This document shows positions 43,007 to 51,757 of a stretch of DNA of 64,000 nt, piece after piece. The notes below the pieces were generated by a model. The model saw nothing but the letters and a program-made list of their open reading frames with translations. It did not search any database and was not told where the DNA came from. Position 1 is the stretch's first letter; each line of letters starts with the position of its first letter. The DNA comes from Lacibacter cauensis. Its GTDB lineage: Bacteria; Bacteroidota; Bacteroidia; Chitinophagales; Chitinophagaceae. Location of the stretch: NCBI RefSeq assembly GCF_007830055.1, contig NZ_VLLE01000002.1:321953-385952 (forward strand), given 5' to 3'. Both the position numbers and the translations under genes were made by a program.

Positions 43007-43016
43007 AATCGTTTGC
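43005..43016. promoter_or_regulatory. Candidate LacI/GalR-type operator before the second susC
   Basis: GCAATCGTTTGC is palindromic at 10 of 12 positions around a central CG. It lies 81 bases before the susC ATG and right after the possible promoter block, a position suited to repression. It shares the CG-centred A/T flanks with the site at 7532-7545 but not the outer bases. Confidence 0.35.
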
Positions 43017-43096
43017 GGTCGCTTCTACCTTTAATTCACTTTCAAATTACAGGTAACTATTTCTTAGCAAAAAACTAAAACTTAAACGATTCTTCC

Positions 43097-46000
43097 ATGA
43101 AACGACAATTGTTTGCCGTTGGTATAGCGTTTTGTCTATACCTACAGGGAATGTCACATCCTATTTTATCGGAAAAAAGGTTTACAATTCCTGATCATCA
43201 TCCTGCAATTCAAAATGCAGTAACAGGTAAAGTAACAGATCAAAACAACGAGCCTCTTGCAGGTGTAACCGTTACTGCAAAAGGAACTGCACAGTCGGTG
43301 ATTACCGACAGCGAGGGAAATTTTTCTATTCAATTACCGGCAAATGTTACAACACTTGTCTTCTCTTATGTAGGATTTACAGAACAAGAGATATTAATTA
43401 CCGGGAAAAACAGTATAACGGTTCAGTTAAAACCAAGCGACAATAATTTATCCGACATTGTTATTGTTGGTTATGGTTCGCAGAAGAAAGGAAATCTTAC
43501 CGGTGCTGTGGTGAGCATATCAGGTGCTGAATTAACAAAACGACCGGTACCCAATGCTTCGAACTTGTTACAGGGTCGTGTAACAGGTTTACAGGTTACG
43601 CAACCGTCTGCAGAGCCGGGCCGAGATAATGCGAACTTGTTGATCAGAGGCCGCAGTTCCTTTTCTACAGGTACAGGGCCACTGGTTTTAATTGACGGTG
43701 TGGTTGGTAACTTCAACAATATTTCGCCAAACGATATTGAGAATGTGACCGTATTAAAAGATGCAGCTTCAGCTTCTATCTATGGTTCACGTGCTGCTAA
43801 CGGTGTAATTCTGATTACCACACGAAAAGGAAAAAAGGGAGCACCTGTAATTAACTACTCTGCAAACTTTTCACGTCAGTCGGCAACCGAACTTCCGGAT
43901 TTTATCACCAACTCTGCTGAGTATATGGAAATGTACAATGCCGCTGCTACAAGAAGTGGTGTTGCCTTCAAATACGATCCGGCCGAGATCGAGAAGTACC
44001 GTACATCCAAAGACCGTATTCTTTATCCCAACTTTAATGCAATGGATTATTATTTCCGTCCTGCATTTGTTACTAATCACAATCTTTCGGTGTCGGGTGG
44101 ATCGGATAAGAACACGTATAATCTTTCTGCAAGCTATCTTGATCAGGATGCATTGTTGCCTGTGTATAATTTCAAACGGTATAACCTTATGTTGAATTAC
44201 ACTTCGCAGATCAGCAAAGCGGTTACAATTGGTACGATTATGAATATGACGTACAAGGATCGTAAAGAGCCGCCGTTTACCAGCGAAAACGTTGCGTTGC
44301 TGGTGTATGCTGCCGGTCCGTTGATAGGTCCATACTTACCTGATGGCAGCGGTAGAATTGCTTCAAAAGCATATGTTAATGAAGGAAAGAACCGGAACGT
44401 GCAGGAAGCATTTGAAATGGGTTGGCAAAACACAAAAGAGTACAACCTTAATGCGCAGGCATTTATGGATGTGAAGTTGCTGAAAAACTTTGTATGGTCA
44501 TCGAAAGTAGCGGTGAACTATGTAGATGAATATTATAAAATGTACCAGCATCCTTACCAATCGTATTACACGCAGGTGAAGAATGCAACAACAGGCGATT
44601 ACGAAGTATTTAACCTTGGTCCCGATCTTGTTGGTGTAACCGATCAGTATTCAAAAGTAATATCACCTACGCTTTATTCAACACTTACCTACAGCAAATA
44701 CTTTGGCGATCATTCTGTAAAAGGATTGGCAGGTTACGAACAGTTCTTTACAAAATCGCAGGGCTTACGTGGCCGCAGGTTTAATGGTGTGTCATCTGCC
44801 ATTCAGGAAATTTCCGGTTATACATCTACAGGCGAAGCATTGAACAATACCTATCCTCGTTTACCCGGCTTGCCCGGCACCAACGAAGCGGCATTGCAAT
44901 CATTGTTCGGCCGCATTAATTACGATTATCAAGGCAAATATTTAATTGAAGCCAATATCCGTTACGATGGTACCTCACGTGTATCACCGGATTATCGTTG
45001 GGGTGTGTTTCCTTCGGTATCGGCAGGTTGGTATGTTAGCAAAGAAAACTTTGTACGTGATAATGCAAAATGGATCAACAATCTGAAGCTGCGTGTTTCG
45101 TATGGTGTGTTGGGTAACCAGGATATTGGTAACTATCCATACCAGGATGTGTTATCGTTAAACGTAAGTTATCCATTCGGAAACGCTACTCCAACTTCAG
45201 GCGCTGTTATTAATTCGTTCAGAGATCAGAGTATCCGTTGGGAGTCGACCAAGATCACCGATATTGGTTTTGACCTGGATATTTTCAACGGCTTGTTTGG
45301 TTTAACATTTGATTGGTTCAAGAAACAAACCTATGATATTCTTTCATCGATTCCGGTACCTGCAAGTTTAGGTTTAAGTGGTCCAACAACCAACAACGGC
45401 CGCATGCATGCAAAAGGTATTGAGCTGGATCTGCGTCACGAATACCACATCGGCAAGGTTTCTTATGGTGTTAACGGAAATATTTCAACAGCAAAAAACA
45501 AGGTTGATCAGATCATTACACCTTCGTTGGGTAGTACCATTCGCCAGGTTGGACTACCGTACGATGCACATTACCTCTACGTTTGGGACGGAATTTTCCA
45601 GGTAGAAGATATTGGTAACCCCAACGTGCCCGTACATGCGTTAAACACTTCTCCGAAAGCTGGTGATCTGAAGATGAAAGATATGAATGGTGATATGAAA
45701 GTTGATGCCAATGATCGTGTTGTGGTTGGTGGTGCCTATCCCGATTTTATTTATTCCTTTGGCGGGCATGTTGATTACAATGCATTCAGCCTCTCGTTTT
45801 TCTTCCAGGGTGTTGAGGGCATTAAAGCAAGAGTAAACAACTGGGGTGTAGATCCGTTTATGCAGGGTACACCACCTACAACCAAATGGCGTAATGCGTG
45901 GACTCCACAAAACCGCAGTAACACATTGCCTGCAATTTATACCGCTGGTTATACCGGTGTTGCAGCTTACGGCGCATCTACATATTATCTTATGGATGCA

Positions 46001-46222
46001 TCCTACCTGCGTTTGAAAAATGTGATGCTTTCATACACCGTTCCTGCATCGGTAACAAAGCGTATCGCTTCTAAAGGATTAACCGTGTATATATCGGGCG
46101 AAAACCTGCTCACATTTACCAAGTATGAAGGTAGTGATCCAGAAAGAGCAAGTGTGTCGGGCAATTTTGCACAGTATCCGCAGGTAATGATTTTAAACGC
46201 AGGCTTCAACATCAAATTCTAA
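43097..46222 (+). CDS. SusC/RagA-family TonB-dependent outer-membrane receptor
   Basis: Second oligosaccharide importer of the window, 1041 residues. The signal peptide is about 1-20. The carboxypeptidase-D-like domain with GKVTDQNNEPLAGVTVTAKG is at about 43-125, and the plug starts around DIVIVGYGSQKKGN (about 119-132). Plug motifs include LIRGRSSFSTG and VTVLKDAASASIYGSRAANG. The protein ends VMILNAGFNIKF, a normal outer-membrane C-terminus. Only moderately related to the first SusC, so it probably takes a different oligosaccharide. susD follows after three bases. Confidence 0.95.
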   Translation: MKRQLFAVGIAFCLYLQGMSHPILSEKRFTIPDHHPAIQNAVTGKVTDQNNEPLAGVTVTAKGTAQSVITDSEGNFSIQLPANVTTLVFSYVGFTEQEILITGKNSITVQLKPSDNNLSDIVIVGYGSQKKGNLTGAVVSISGAELTKRPVPNASNLLQGRVTGLQVTQPSAEPGRDNANLLIRGRSSFSTGTGPLVLIDGVVGNFNNISPNDIENVTVLKDAASASIYGSRAANGVILITTRKGKKGAPVINYSANFSRQSATELPDFITNSAEYMEMYNAAATRSGVAFKYDPAEIEKYRTSKDRILYPNFNAMDYYFRPAFVTNHNLSVSGGSDKNTYNLSASYLDQDALLPVYNFKRYNLMLNYTSQISKAVTIGTIMNMTYKDRKEPPFTSENVALLVYAAGPLIGPYLPDGSGRIASKAYVNEGKNRNVQEAFEMGWQNTKEYNLNAQAFMDVKLLKNFVWSSKVAVNYVDEYYKMYQHPYQSYYTQVKNATTGDYEVFNLGPDLVGVTDQYSKVISPTLYSTLTYSKYFGDHSVKGLAGYEQFFTKSQGLRGRRFNGVSSAIQEISGYTSTGEALNNTYPRLPGLPGTNEAALQSLFGRINYDYQGKYLIEANIRYDGTSRVSPDYRWGVFPSVSAGWYVSKENFVRDNAKWINNLKLRVSYGVLGNQDIGNYPYQDVLSLNVSYPFGNATPTSGAVINSFRDQSIRWESTKITDIGFDLDIFNGLFGLTFDWFKKQTYDILSSIPVPASLGLSGPTTNNGRMHAKGIELDLRHEYHIGKVSYGVNGNISTAKNKVDQIITPSLGSTIRQVGLPYDAHYLYVWDGIFQVEDIGNPNVPVHALNTSPKAGDLKMKDMNGDMKVDANDRVVVGGAYPDFIYSFGGHVDYNAFSLSFFFQGVEGIKARVNNWGVDPFMQGTPPTTKWRNAWTPQNRSNTLPAIYTAGYTGVAAYGASTYYLMDASYLRLKNVMLSYTVPASVTKRIASKGLTVYISGENLLTFTKYEGSDPERASVSGNFAQYPQVMILNAGFNIKF

Positions 46223-46225
46223 AAC

Positions 46226-47782
46226 ATGAAATCGAACAATAAATTATCCTATACGCTTTTACTTGTACTGCTGGTTTCATTGGCAGCTTGTAAAAAGAAT
46301 TTACTCGACAGGGCGCCGCTCGACAGCGTATCAACGCAAACATTCTGGACTTCGGAAACAGATGTGCAAAGTGCATTAGCCGGTGTATACTCCCGTTTGC
46401 AGCAAAACTTTTTAGGTTATGAACGTGTATATCTCGACGGGTTAAGCGACAACGCTTATCTTGATGCCAATACCAATCAGCCCAATATGCTGTTAATGAC
46501 AACGGGTGGTATTTCGGCAACGCTTGGCGGTGCATTACCCAATATGTACAGTACGCCTTATCGTGCCATCAGTACCTGTAATTTCTTTCTGGATAACGTA
46601 GACAAGGCTCCGGTTACGGAAGCAAAGAAGAATCAATACAAGGCAGAAGTGCGCTTTATACGTGCATTGTGTTATTTCGACCTGGTTCAGGCTTATGGTG
46701 GAGTAGTGTTGTACAAAAACTATCCTAAAACGTTGGATGAAGTAAAAATTGCCAAAAGCACAAAAGAACAAGTTTACGCATTCATTGAAGAAGATCTTGA
46801 TTTTGCTATAACCAATTTGCCAGATGAAAAATACAATGGTCGTGCAGTAAGAGGCAGTGCGCAGGGAATGAAGGCACGTGTGCTGTTAACACAGCAAAAA
46901 TGGGCTGCAGCCGCAACATTGCTGCAAACGATCATGAGTGGGGCTGCTGGGAAGTTTGGATTATCGAATAACTACGCCGCATTGTTTAAAACGGCCGGTC
47001 AGGCGAATGCAGCAGTAAATATTGAAATTATGTTCTCCACACAATACCTGGCTGTAAGCAATCCGCAACGTACAAGTCCGGGTGCGGCTGGTATGGATAT
47101 TGAACTGGGTTGGTATTCATTAATGCAGCCGTATAAAAATTTGGTAGATGATTATGAAATGACCGATGGTAAATCGATCAGCGAATCGCCATTGTACAAT
47201 GCAGCAACGCCCTATGCTAATCGTGACCCGAGGTTGGATCTTACCATTAAACTTCCGGGCGAAGTTTGGAAAAATCCCACTACCAATGCAACCTGGAGCG
47301 GAAGCTATGCACCTGCAACCACGTTTATCACAGAAAAGTATGTTGATCTTACAAGGGCTCCGTTTACAACAGCTACAGCTACAGCTACCGATCAGGATTA
47401 TATACACTTACGCTATGCCGATATTTTACTGATGTATGCCGAAGCAAAGAATGAAGCAACAGGACCCGATGCAAGTGTGTATGCTGCTATTGACCAGGTA
47501 AGGGGCAGAACAGGAATCGCAATGCCGCCAACCGACCAGGTAAAGTATAATACCAAAGAAAAGCTGCGTGATTATATCCGCCACGAACGCCGTATTGAAT
47601 TTGCACTCGAAGGTCAGCGTTACAATGATCTCAAACGTTGGAACATTGCACACATTAAACTGCCCACACTTTCAACCCCGGCCAATGTGCCCCTGAAGTT
47701 TGATACAAAGAATTATGTGTTGCCTTTCTCGCAAGGTGAGTTGGATAATAACCCCAATCTTCGGCAGAACGATGGGTACTAA
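46226..47782 (+). CDS. SusD/RagB-family outer-membrane lipoprotein
   Basis: Surface lid lipoprotein partnering the preceding SusC. The lipobox LAAC puts the lipidated cysteine near residue 22. Family features include DRAPLDSVSTQTFWTSETDV at the mature N-terminus, KAEVRFIRALCYFDLVQAYGG, and the late RHERRIEFALEGQRYNDLKRW signature split over about 445-466. Length 518 is typical. A strong terminator follows 46 bases after the stop, so the second sus unit is a two-gene operon. Confidence 0.94.
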   Translation: MKSNNKLSYTLLLVLLVSLAACKKNLLDRAPLDSVSTQTFWTSETDVQSALAGVYSRLQQNFLGYERVYLDGLSDNAYLDANTNQPNMLLMTTGGISATLGGALPNMYSTPYRAISTCNFFLDNVDKAPVTEAKKNQYKAEVRFIRALCYFDLVQAYGGVVLYKNYPKTLDEVKIAKSTKEQVYAFIEEDLDFAITNLPDEKYNGRAVRGSAQGMKARVLLTQQKWAAAATLLQTIMSGAAGKFGLSNNYAALFKTAGQANAAVNIEIMFSTQYLAVSNPQRTSPGAAGMDIELGWYSLMQPYKNLVDDYEMTDGKSISESPLYNAATPYANRDPRLDLTIKLPGEVWKNPTTNATWSGSYAPATTFITEKYVDLTRAPFTTATATATDQDYIHLRYADILLMYAEAKNEATGPDASVYAAIDQVRGRTGIAMPPTDQVKYNTKEKLRDYIRHERRIEFALEGQRYNDLKRWNIAHIKLPTLSTPANVPLKFDTKNYVLPFSQGELDNNPNLRQNDGY

Positions 47783-47828
47783 ATTGTGAACATTTTCTAT
47801 TTATACAGCAGTTATTTAGTAGTTAACG

Positions 47829-47857
47829 ACCGGGAATTCTTTCCCGGTTTCTTTTTT
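47829..47857 (+). terminator. Rho-independent terminator after the second susD
   Basis: ACCGGGAA and TTCCCGGT form a perfect 8-bp stem with a four-base loop, followed by a TTTCTTTTTT tract. It separates the susCD unit from the beta-helix gene, which then needs its own promoter. Confidence 0.93.
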
Positions 47858-47863
47858 GTAAGA

Positions 47864-47917
47864 TTTGGGCTGCAAAACAGGAAAATATTCCATCTTTTCA
47901 GCTATTCCTTACATTTT
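47864..47917 (+). promoter_or_regulatory. Possible promoter before the beta-helix gene
   Basis: TTTG at 47864-47867 and CATCTTTT at 47891-47898, 23 bases apart, loosely fit the Bacteroidota promoter pattern. The 47888-47917 block matches the block before the second susC in sequence and spacing. It sits just after the terminator, where a promoter is expected. Confidence 0.4.
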
Positions 47918-47991
47918 TCACCCAGTGCAGCAGCGGTACATTTATTGGCCTGAATACCTGCTTTTGAGGCAGTTTTTTTAGCTTCAAGCTG

Positions 47992-50511
47992 ATGAACAAC
48001 ATGAAACGATTGCGATCTTGCTTATTGCTTGTTTGTATCCTGTTTGCTCAAGTGAGCAGTGCAGCAGATATTTATGTTTCCCCCAATGGTTCCGACCGCA
48101 ACGATGGTTCAAAAGAAAACCCTTTTGCAACATTGAACATGGCCTTGCGCAAAGCAAGAGAATTGCGCAGGTTGAATGATGCAACAATCAAAGATGGTAT
48201 TCATATTATTTTACGTGGAGGCAATTATCAAGTGCTTGAAACCATTGTGATACGGCCTGAAGATAGCGGCACCCGTGAAAGCTCCACGTTTATTGAAGCA
48301 GCAGAAAATGAACAGCCTGTTTTAAGTGGCGGCGTACAGATCGGCAATTGGAAAAGAGTAACTGTTCCGGTCAGCGGTTTGCAGGCTAAGCATCAAAATA
48401 AAATTTGGGTGGCGGATGTGCCACAGGTAAATGGTAATGATTTTAATTTTCGTCAACTGTGGGTAGATGATGTGAAAGCAGTAAGAGCTAAATCTTCCAA
48501 TGGCGATACCATGTTGCGCATTTTAAACTGGAACAAAGCAGAAGCCGCCTGTGTGATACCGACATTGGTTTTTCAGAACTTGGATAAAGCAAAAGGATTG
48601 GAGTTATTTATTCATCAATGGTGGGAGATCGCTAACCTGCGGGTGAAGAAAGTGCAGGTGATGGGCGACAGTACAAAACTGTTCTTTCATCAGCCCGAAA
48701 GCAAAATACAAAACGAACATCCCTGGCCAGCTCCTTGGATGAGTAATGAAACCGGCAACTCTGCATTTTACTTGACTAATGCGATTCAGTTTTTAGATGA
48801 ACCCGGCGAATGGTATTTAGATGTCACCAGTAAAAAAATCTATTACTGGCCACGCAACAATGAAAATTTATCAACAGCAAAAATAATTGCACCGTTTACC
48901 GAAACATTGATCCGTGTAGACGGAACAATTGATGATCCGGTTGAGAACGTAGTGATCGATGGTCTTTCTTTTCAGCATACAGGTTGGTTGCGACCATCAT
49001 TGCAAGGTCATGTGCCGCACCAGGTTGGTTTGTATATGACGGAAGCATACCGGTTAAAACCTGCAGGCACAAAAACAAAACCGGGTTTGGATAACCAGGC
49101 TTGGGTTGGCAGACAAGCGGCTGCAGTAGAATTGAGTTATGCCCTTCGTACAAGAATTAAAAACTGTTCTTTTCTTCATTTGGCAGCAACAGGTGTTGAT
49201 TTGAAAAAAGGTGTGCAGGATAATATGACGAAGAATAATCTGTTCAGCGATATTGGCGGTACGGCTATCCTCGCCGGTAATTATGGTGATGAAGGAAGAG
49301 AAATTCATTTGCCGTTTGATCCGAAAGATGAACGGGAGAAATGTGATGTGCTTTTTATTGAAAACAACTTCATCACCAATGCTACCAACGAAGATTGGGG
49401 CACAGTCGGTATAGGCTGTGGTTTTGTTAGCAGAACAAGTATCCGTCACAACGAAATTGAAAATGTATCGTACAGTGGTATCAGTTTGGGTTGGGGATGG
49501 TCACCTGCACAGAATATGATGAAGGACAACCGAATCGTCGCCAACAAAATTCATCATTACGGCAAATGGAATTACGATTGTGCTGGTATCTATACATTGA
49601 GTGCACAACAAAATTCCATCATTGAAGAGAATTATATCGACAGTATTTACAAATCGCCCATTGCTCACTTACCATCACACTGGTTTTATATTTATACCGA
49701 TGAAGGCTCTTCGCATTTTACTGTAAAAAATAATTGGACGCCTTCACGAAAGTACTTGCAGAATAACAATGGTCCCGGTAATGTGTGGAGTAATAATGGT
49801 CCGCAGGTGCACGACAGTGTAAAGCAAAATGCGGGACTTGAAAAACGCTTCCACTATTTAACTGCCAACAAAACGGTGAAGGTTGGTGCCATCAACGAAG
49901 AACATAACGAAGTAATTGAATTAGTGGTGAAAGATGGTATGCAATTGAATTTACCCAAGCTGAAAGAATTGCTGGCGAAGAACAACATGGATAGCAATGC
50001 CATTTATCATTGGCAGAATCATTATGTCATCTTCGATAAAGTGCAGGACATCGGCGTAATGCAGGGACGCATCGCCAACAATTTTCCTGAAGCAGAAGTA
50101 AGAGTTTATCACAACATGTTTTACGAATACAGTAAGAAAAAACATTGCAGTGATAAATCTGTAGCAAAAGAGTGGGAGCATATCATCCTCACGGCAAATT
50201 TGGTGGAAGATAAAAGGATGCAGAAAGAATACCTCGACTATCATGCTACGCAGTTTGAAAAATGGCCGGAGATATCCAAAGGATTCTGCAATGCAGATTT
50301 TCAGCAGTTGTTGTTGTTCAGGAACGGAAGGCAATTAATGTTGGTCATCAGCATTCCAAAAGGAGAGAGTTTGGATAAACTCAACCCAAGAACAACCGAG
50401 AACAATCCTCGTGTGGATGAATGGAATAAGATCATGAAAAAATACCAAGAAGGCATTAACGGAACGAAACTGGGTGAGACGTGGGTGTTTCTCAAGCAAA
50501 TGAATGACTAG
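47992..50511 (+). CDS. Secreted beta-helix glycosidase (GH141-like?) with mutarotase-like tail
   Basis: An 839-residue exported protein. The signal peptide is about residues 1-24 (ends SSAADI). A parallel beta-helix starts at IYVSPNGSDRNDGSKENPFA (about 25-44) and runs to about 620 with NVVIDGLSFQHTG and SYSGISLGWGW. This layout resembles GH141, whose member BT1002 is an RG-II alpha-L-fucosidase. Residues about 725-839 look like L-rhamnose mutarotase (RhaM): EYLDYHATQFEKWPE keeps the Y-x3-H spacing and WPE, and NPRVDEWNKIMKKYQEGI matches the C-terminal RhaM motif. A related half-domain may lie at 650-720. Such a fusion is new to me. ATG at 48001 is an alternative start. Confidence 0.75.
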   Translation: MNNMKRLRSCLLLVCILFAQVSSAADIYVSPNGSDRNDGSKENPFATLNMALRKARELRRLNDATIKDGIHIILRGGNYQVLETIVIRPEDSGTRESSTFIEAAENEQPVLSGGVQIGNWKRVTVPVSGLQAKHQNKIWVADVPQVNGNDFNFRQLWVDDVKAVRAKSSNGDTMLRILNWNKAEAACVIPTLVFQNLDKAKGLELFIHQWWEIANLRVKKVQVMGDSTKLFFHQPESKIQNEHPWPAPWMSNETGNSAFYLTNAIQFLDEPGEWYLDVTSKKIYYWPRNNENLSTAKIIAPFTETLIRVDGTIDDPVENVVIDGLSFQHTGWLRPSLQGHVPHQVGLYMTEAYRLKPAGTKTKPGLDNQAWVGRQAAAVELSYALRTRIKNCSFLHLAATGVDLKKGVQDNMTKNNLFSDIGGTAILAGNYGDEGREIHLPFDPKDEREKCDVLFIENNFITNATNEDWGTVGIGCGFVSRTSIRHNEIENVSYSGISLGWGWSPAQNMMKDNRIVANKIHHYGKWNYDCAGIYTLSAQQNSIIEENYIDSIYKSPIAHLPSHWFYIYTDEGSSHFTVKNNWTPSRKYLQNNNGPGNVWSNNGPQVHDSVKQNAGLEKRFHYLTANKTVKVGAINEEHNEVIELVVKDGMQLNLPKLKELLAKNNMDSNAIYHWQNHYVIFDKVQDIGVMQGRIANNFPEAEVRVYHNMFYEYSKKKHCSDKSVAKEWEHIILTANLVEDKRMQKEYLDYHATQFEKWPEISKGFCNADFQQLLLFRNGRQLMLVISIPKGESLDKLNPRTTENNPRVDEWNKIMKKYQEGINGTKLGETWVFLKQMND

Positions 50512-50531
50512 CCACCAGATTTATCCGGTGG
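50512..50531. repeat. CCACCAGAT/ATCCGGTGG hairpin
   Basis: CCACCAGATTTATCCGGTGG folds as a 9-bp stem with one mismatch and a two-base loop. It follows the beta-helix gene stop directly. An A/T-rich run follows but no clear T tract, so it is more likely a dispersed repeat or RNA stabiliser than a terminator. Confidence 0.6.
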
Positions 50532-50546
50532 AATAAAAAATAAATT

Positions 50547-51626
50547 ATGTTGACAATCGGAATTTTAGGCGTTGGTGAAGGTCGCAGTACCATGAGCGCA
50601 GCGTTGCAAAGCAAAAAGCTGCATCTCAAAACTATTTGCGATCGTAACGAAGAATTATGCAAACAACGTTGCAAAGAATTTGATTTTAATAATTACACGA
50701 CCAACTACGATGATCTGCTCAACGATGCAGAGATCGACATCATCGCCATTTATACTCCCGATCATCTGCATGCCGATCATATCAAACAGGCATTGCTGCA
50801 TGGCAAACATGTAGTGTGCACCAAACCGTTTATTGATGATTTGAGCAGGGCGAAAGAATTGCTTGAGCTTCAACAACAAACAGGTAAAAAAGTGTTTGTG
50901 GGACAAAGCTCCCGTTTCTTCGAGCCGTATAGACGCCAGCGCAAAGATTTTGAAGCAGGAGAAATTGGCGAACTCATCACCATCGAAAGTCATTACAACG
51001 CCGATCATCGTTGGTTCCTCGAAAAGAAATGGGCATTAGAAGATTCATTCAAATGGTTGTACGGCGGGTTAAGTCATCCTGTTGATTTCATCCGTTACTA
51101 TTTGCCCAACATCGAAGAAGTGATGGGCTATGGAATGATTAGCGCCAATGGAAAAGCAGCCGGTTTAAAAAACGAAGACACGATGCATTTCATCTTTAAA
51201 GCAACCGATGGACGTATTGCAAGAGTGAGCGGAACATACACGAGTCCAACACAACCGGTGAAACGTGATAGCGGCATGACCTGTATTCTGCGTGGTACAG
51301 AAGGTGCATCACAAGCCGATTATCATGAACTGCGTTATTCCATCACCGACAAAACAGGTGAAGAAAAAATCATTCATTGGGGCGACAGCACCTTGAAATA
51401 TTATTTCCGTTTCGAAGGACAGAGTCATCATGCAGGCGAGTATCAGAATTACCTGGAATACTTCGTTGATTCAATTGAACAAGGCTTCACTGCATATCCT
51501 GATATGAAAGAAGGAATTGGAACCGTAGCGTTGTTGCAGGCAATGGATAAGAGTTTGAAGAGTGGAGTGCCGGTGAAGATCAAAGACATTTGTCTGAACC
51601 ATGATTTGAATGATTTATTTGATTAA
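50547..51626 (+). CDS. Gfo/Idh/MocA-family NAD(P)-dependent oxidoreductase
   Basis: Predicted cytoplasmic sugar oxidoreductase. The N-terminal Rossmann fold has GILGVGEGRSTM (residues 4-15), and the family motif near 90 is CTKPF in place of the common EKP. The C-terminal alpha/beta substrate domain includes GGLSHPVDFIRYYLPN (about 174-189). Length 359 is typical. No signal peptide, so it acts on an imported sugar. In the described apiose pathway a Gfo/Idh-type enzyme, as I recall, oxidises D-apiose; this gene is a candidate given the GH140-like and RuBisCO-like genes, but other pyranoses are equally possible. Confidence 0.85.
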   Translation: MLTIGILGVGEGRSTMSAALQSKKLHLKTICDRNEELCKQRCKEFDFNNYTTNYDDLLNDAEIDIIAIYTPDHLHADHIKQALLHGKHVVCTKPFIDDLSRAKELLELQQQTGKKVFVGQSSRFFEPYRRQRKDFEAGEIGELITIESHYNADHRWFLEKKWALEDSFKWLYGGLSHPVDFIRYYLPNIEEVMGYGMISANGKAAGLKNEDTMHFIFKATDGRIARVSGTYTSPTQPVKRDSGMTCILRGTEGASQADYHELRYSITDKTGEEKIIHWGDSTLKYYFRFEGQSHHAGEYQNYLEYFVDSIEQGFTAYPDMKEGIGTVALLQAMDKSLKSGVPVKIKDICLNHDLNDLFD

Positions 51627-51639
51627 CGGGTTTAATCTT

Positions 51640-51735
51640 CTGAATCAGTAAAATCTTATTAATCCCAGTTCAGACAATTGATGAATAAAAAACAAAACGT
51701 TGAAGTGAGTGACACAACGAAGATGCCACAAGTGC
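51640..51735. repeat. Degenerate repeat remnants
   Basis: TTCTGAATCAGTAAAATC followed by TTAATCCCAGTTCAGAC (51640-51675) resembles Bacteroidota dispersed repeats built on ATCCTGTTAATCCTG. GATGCCACAAGTGCGAAAGC further on resembles the TTGCGTCGCACACTTGTG family. Both matches are weak. Confidence 0.35.
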
Positions 51736-51757
51736 GAAAGCAGGTAACAAAAAATAA

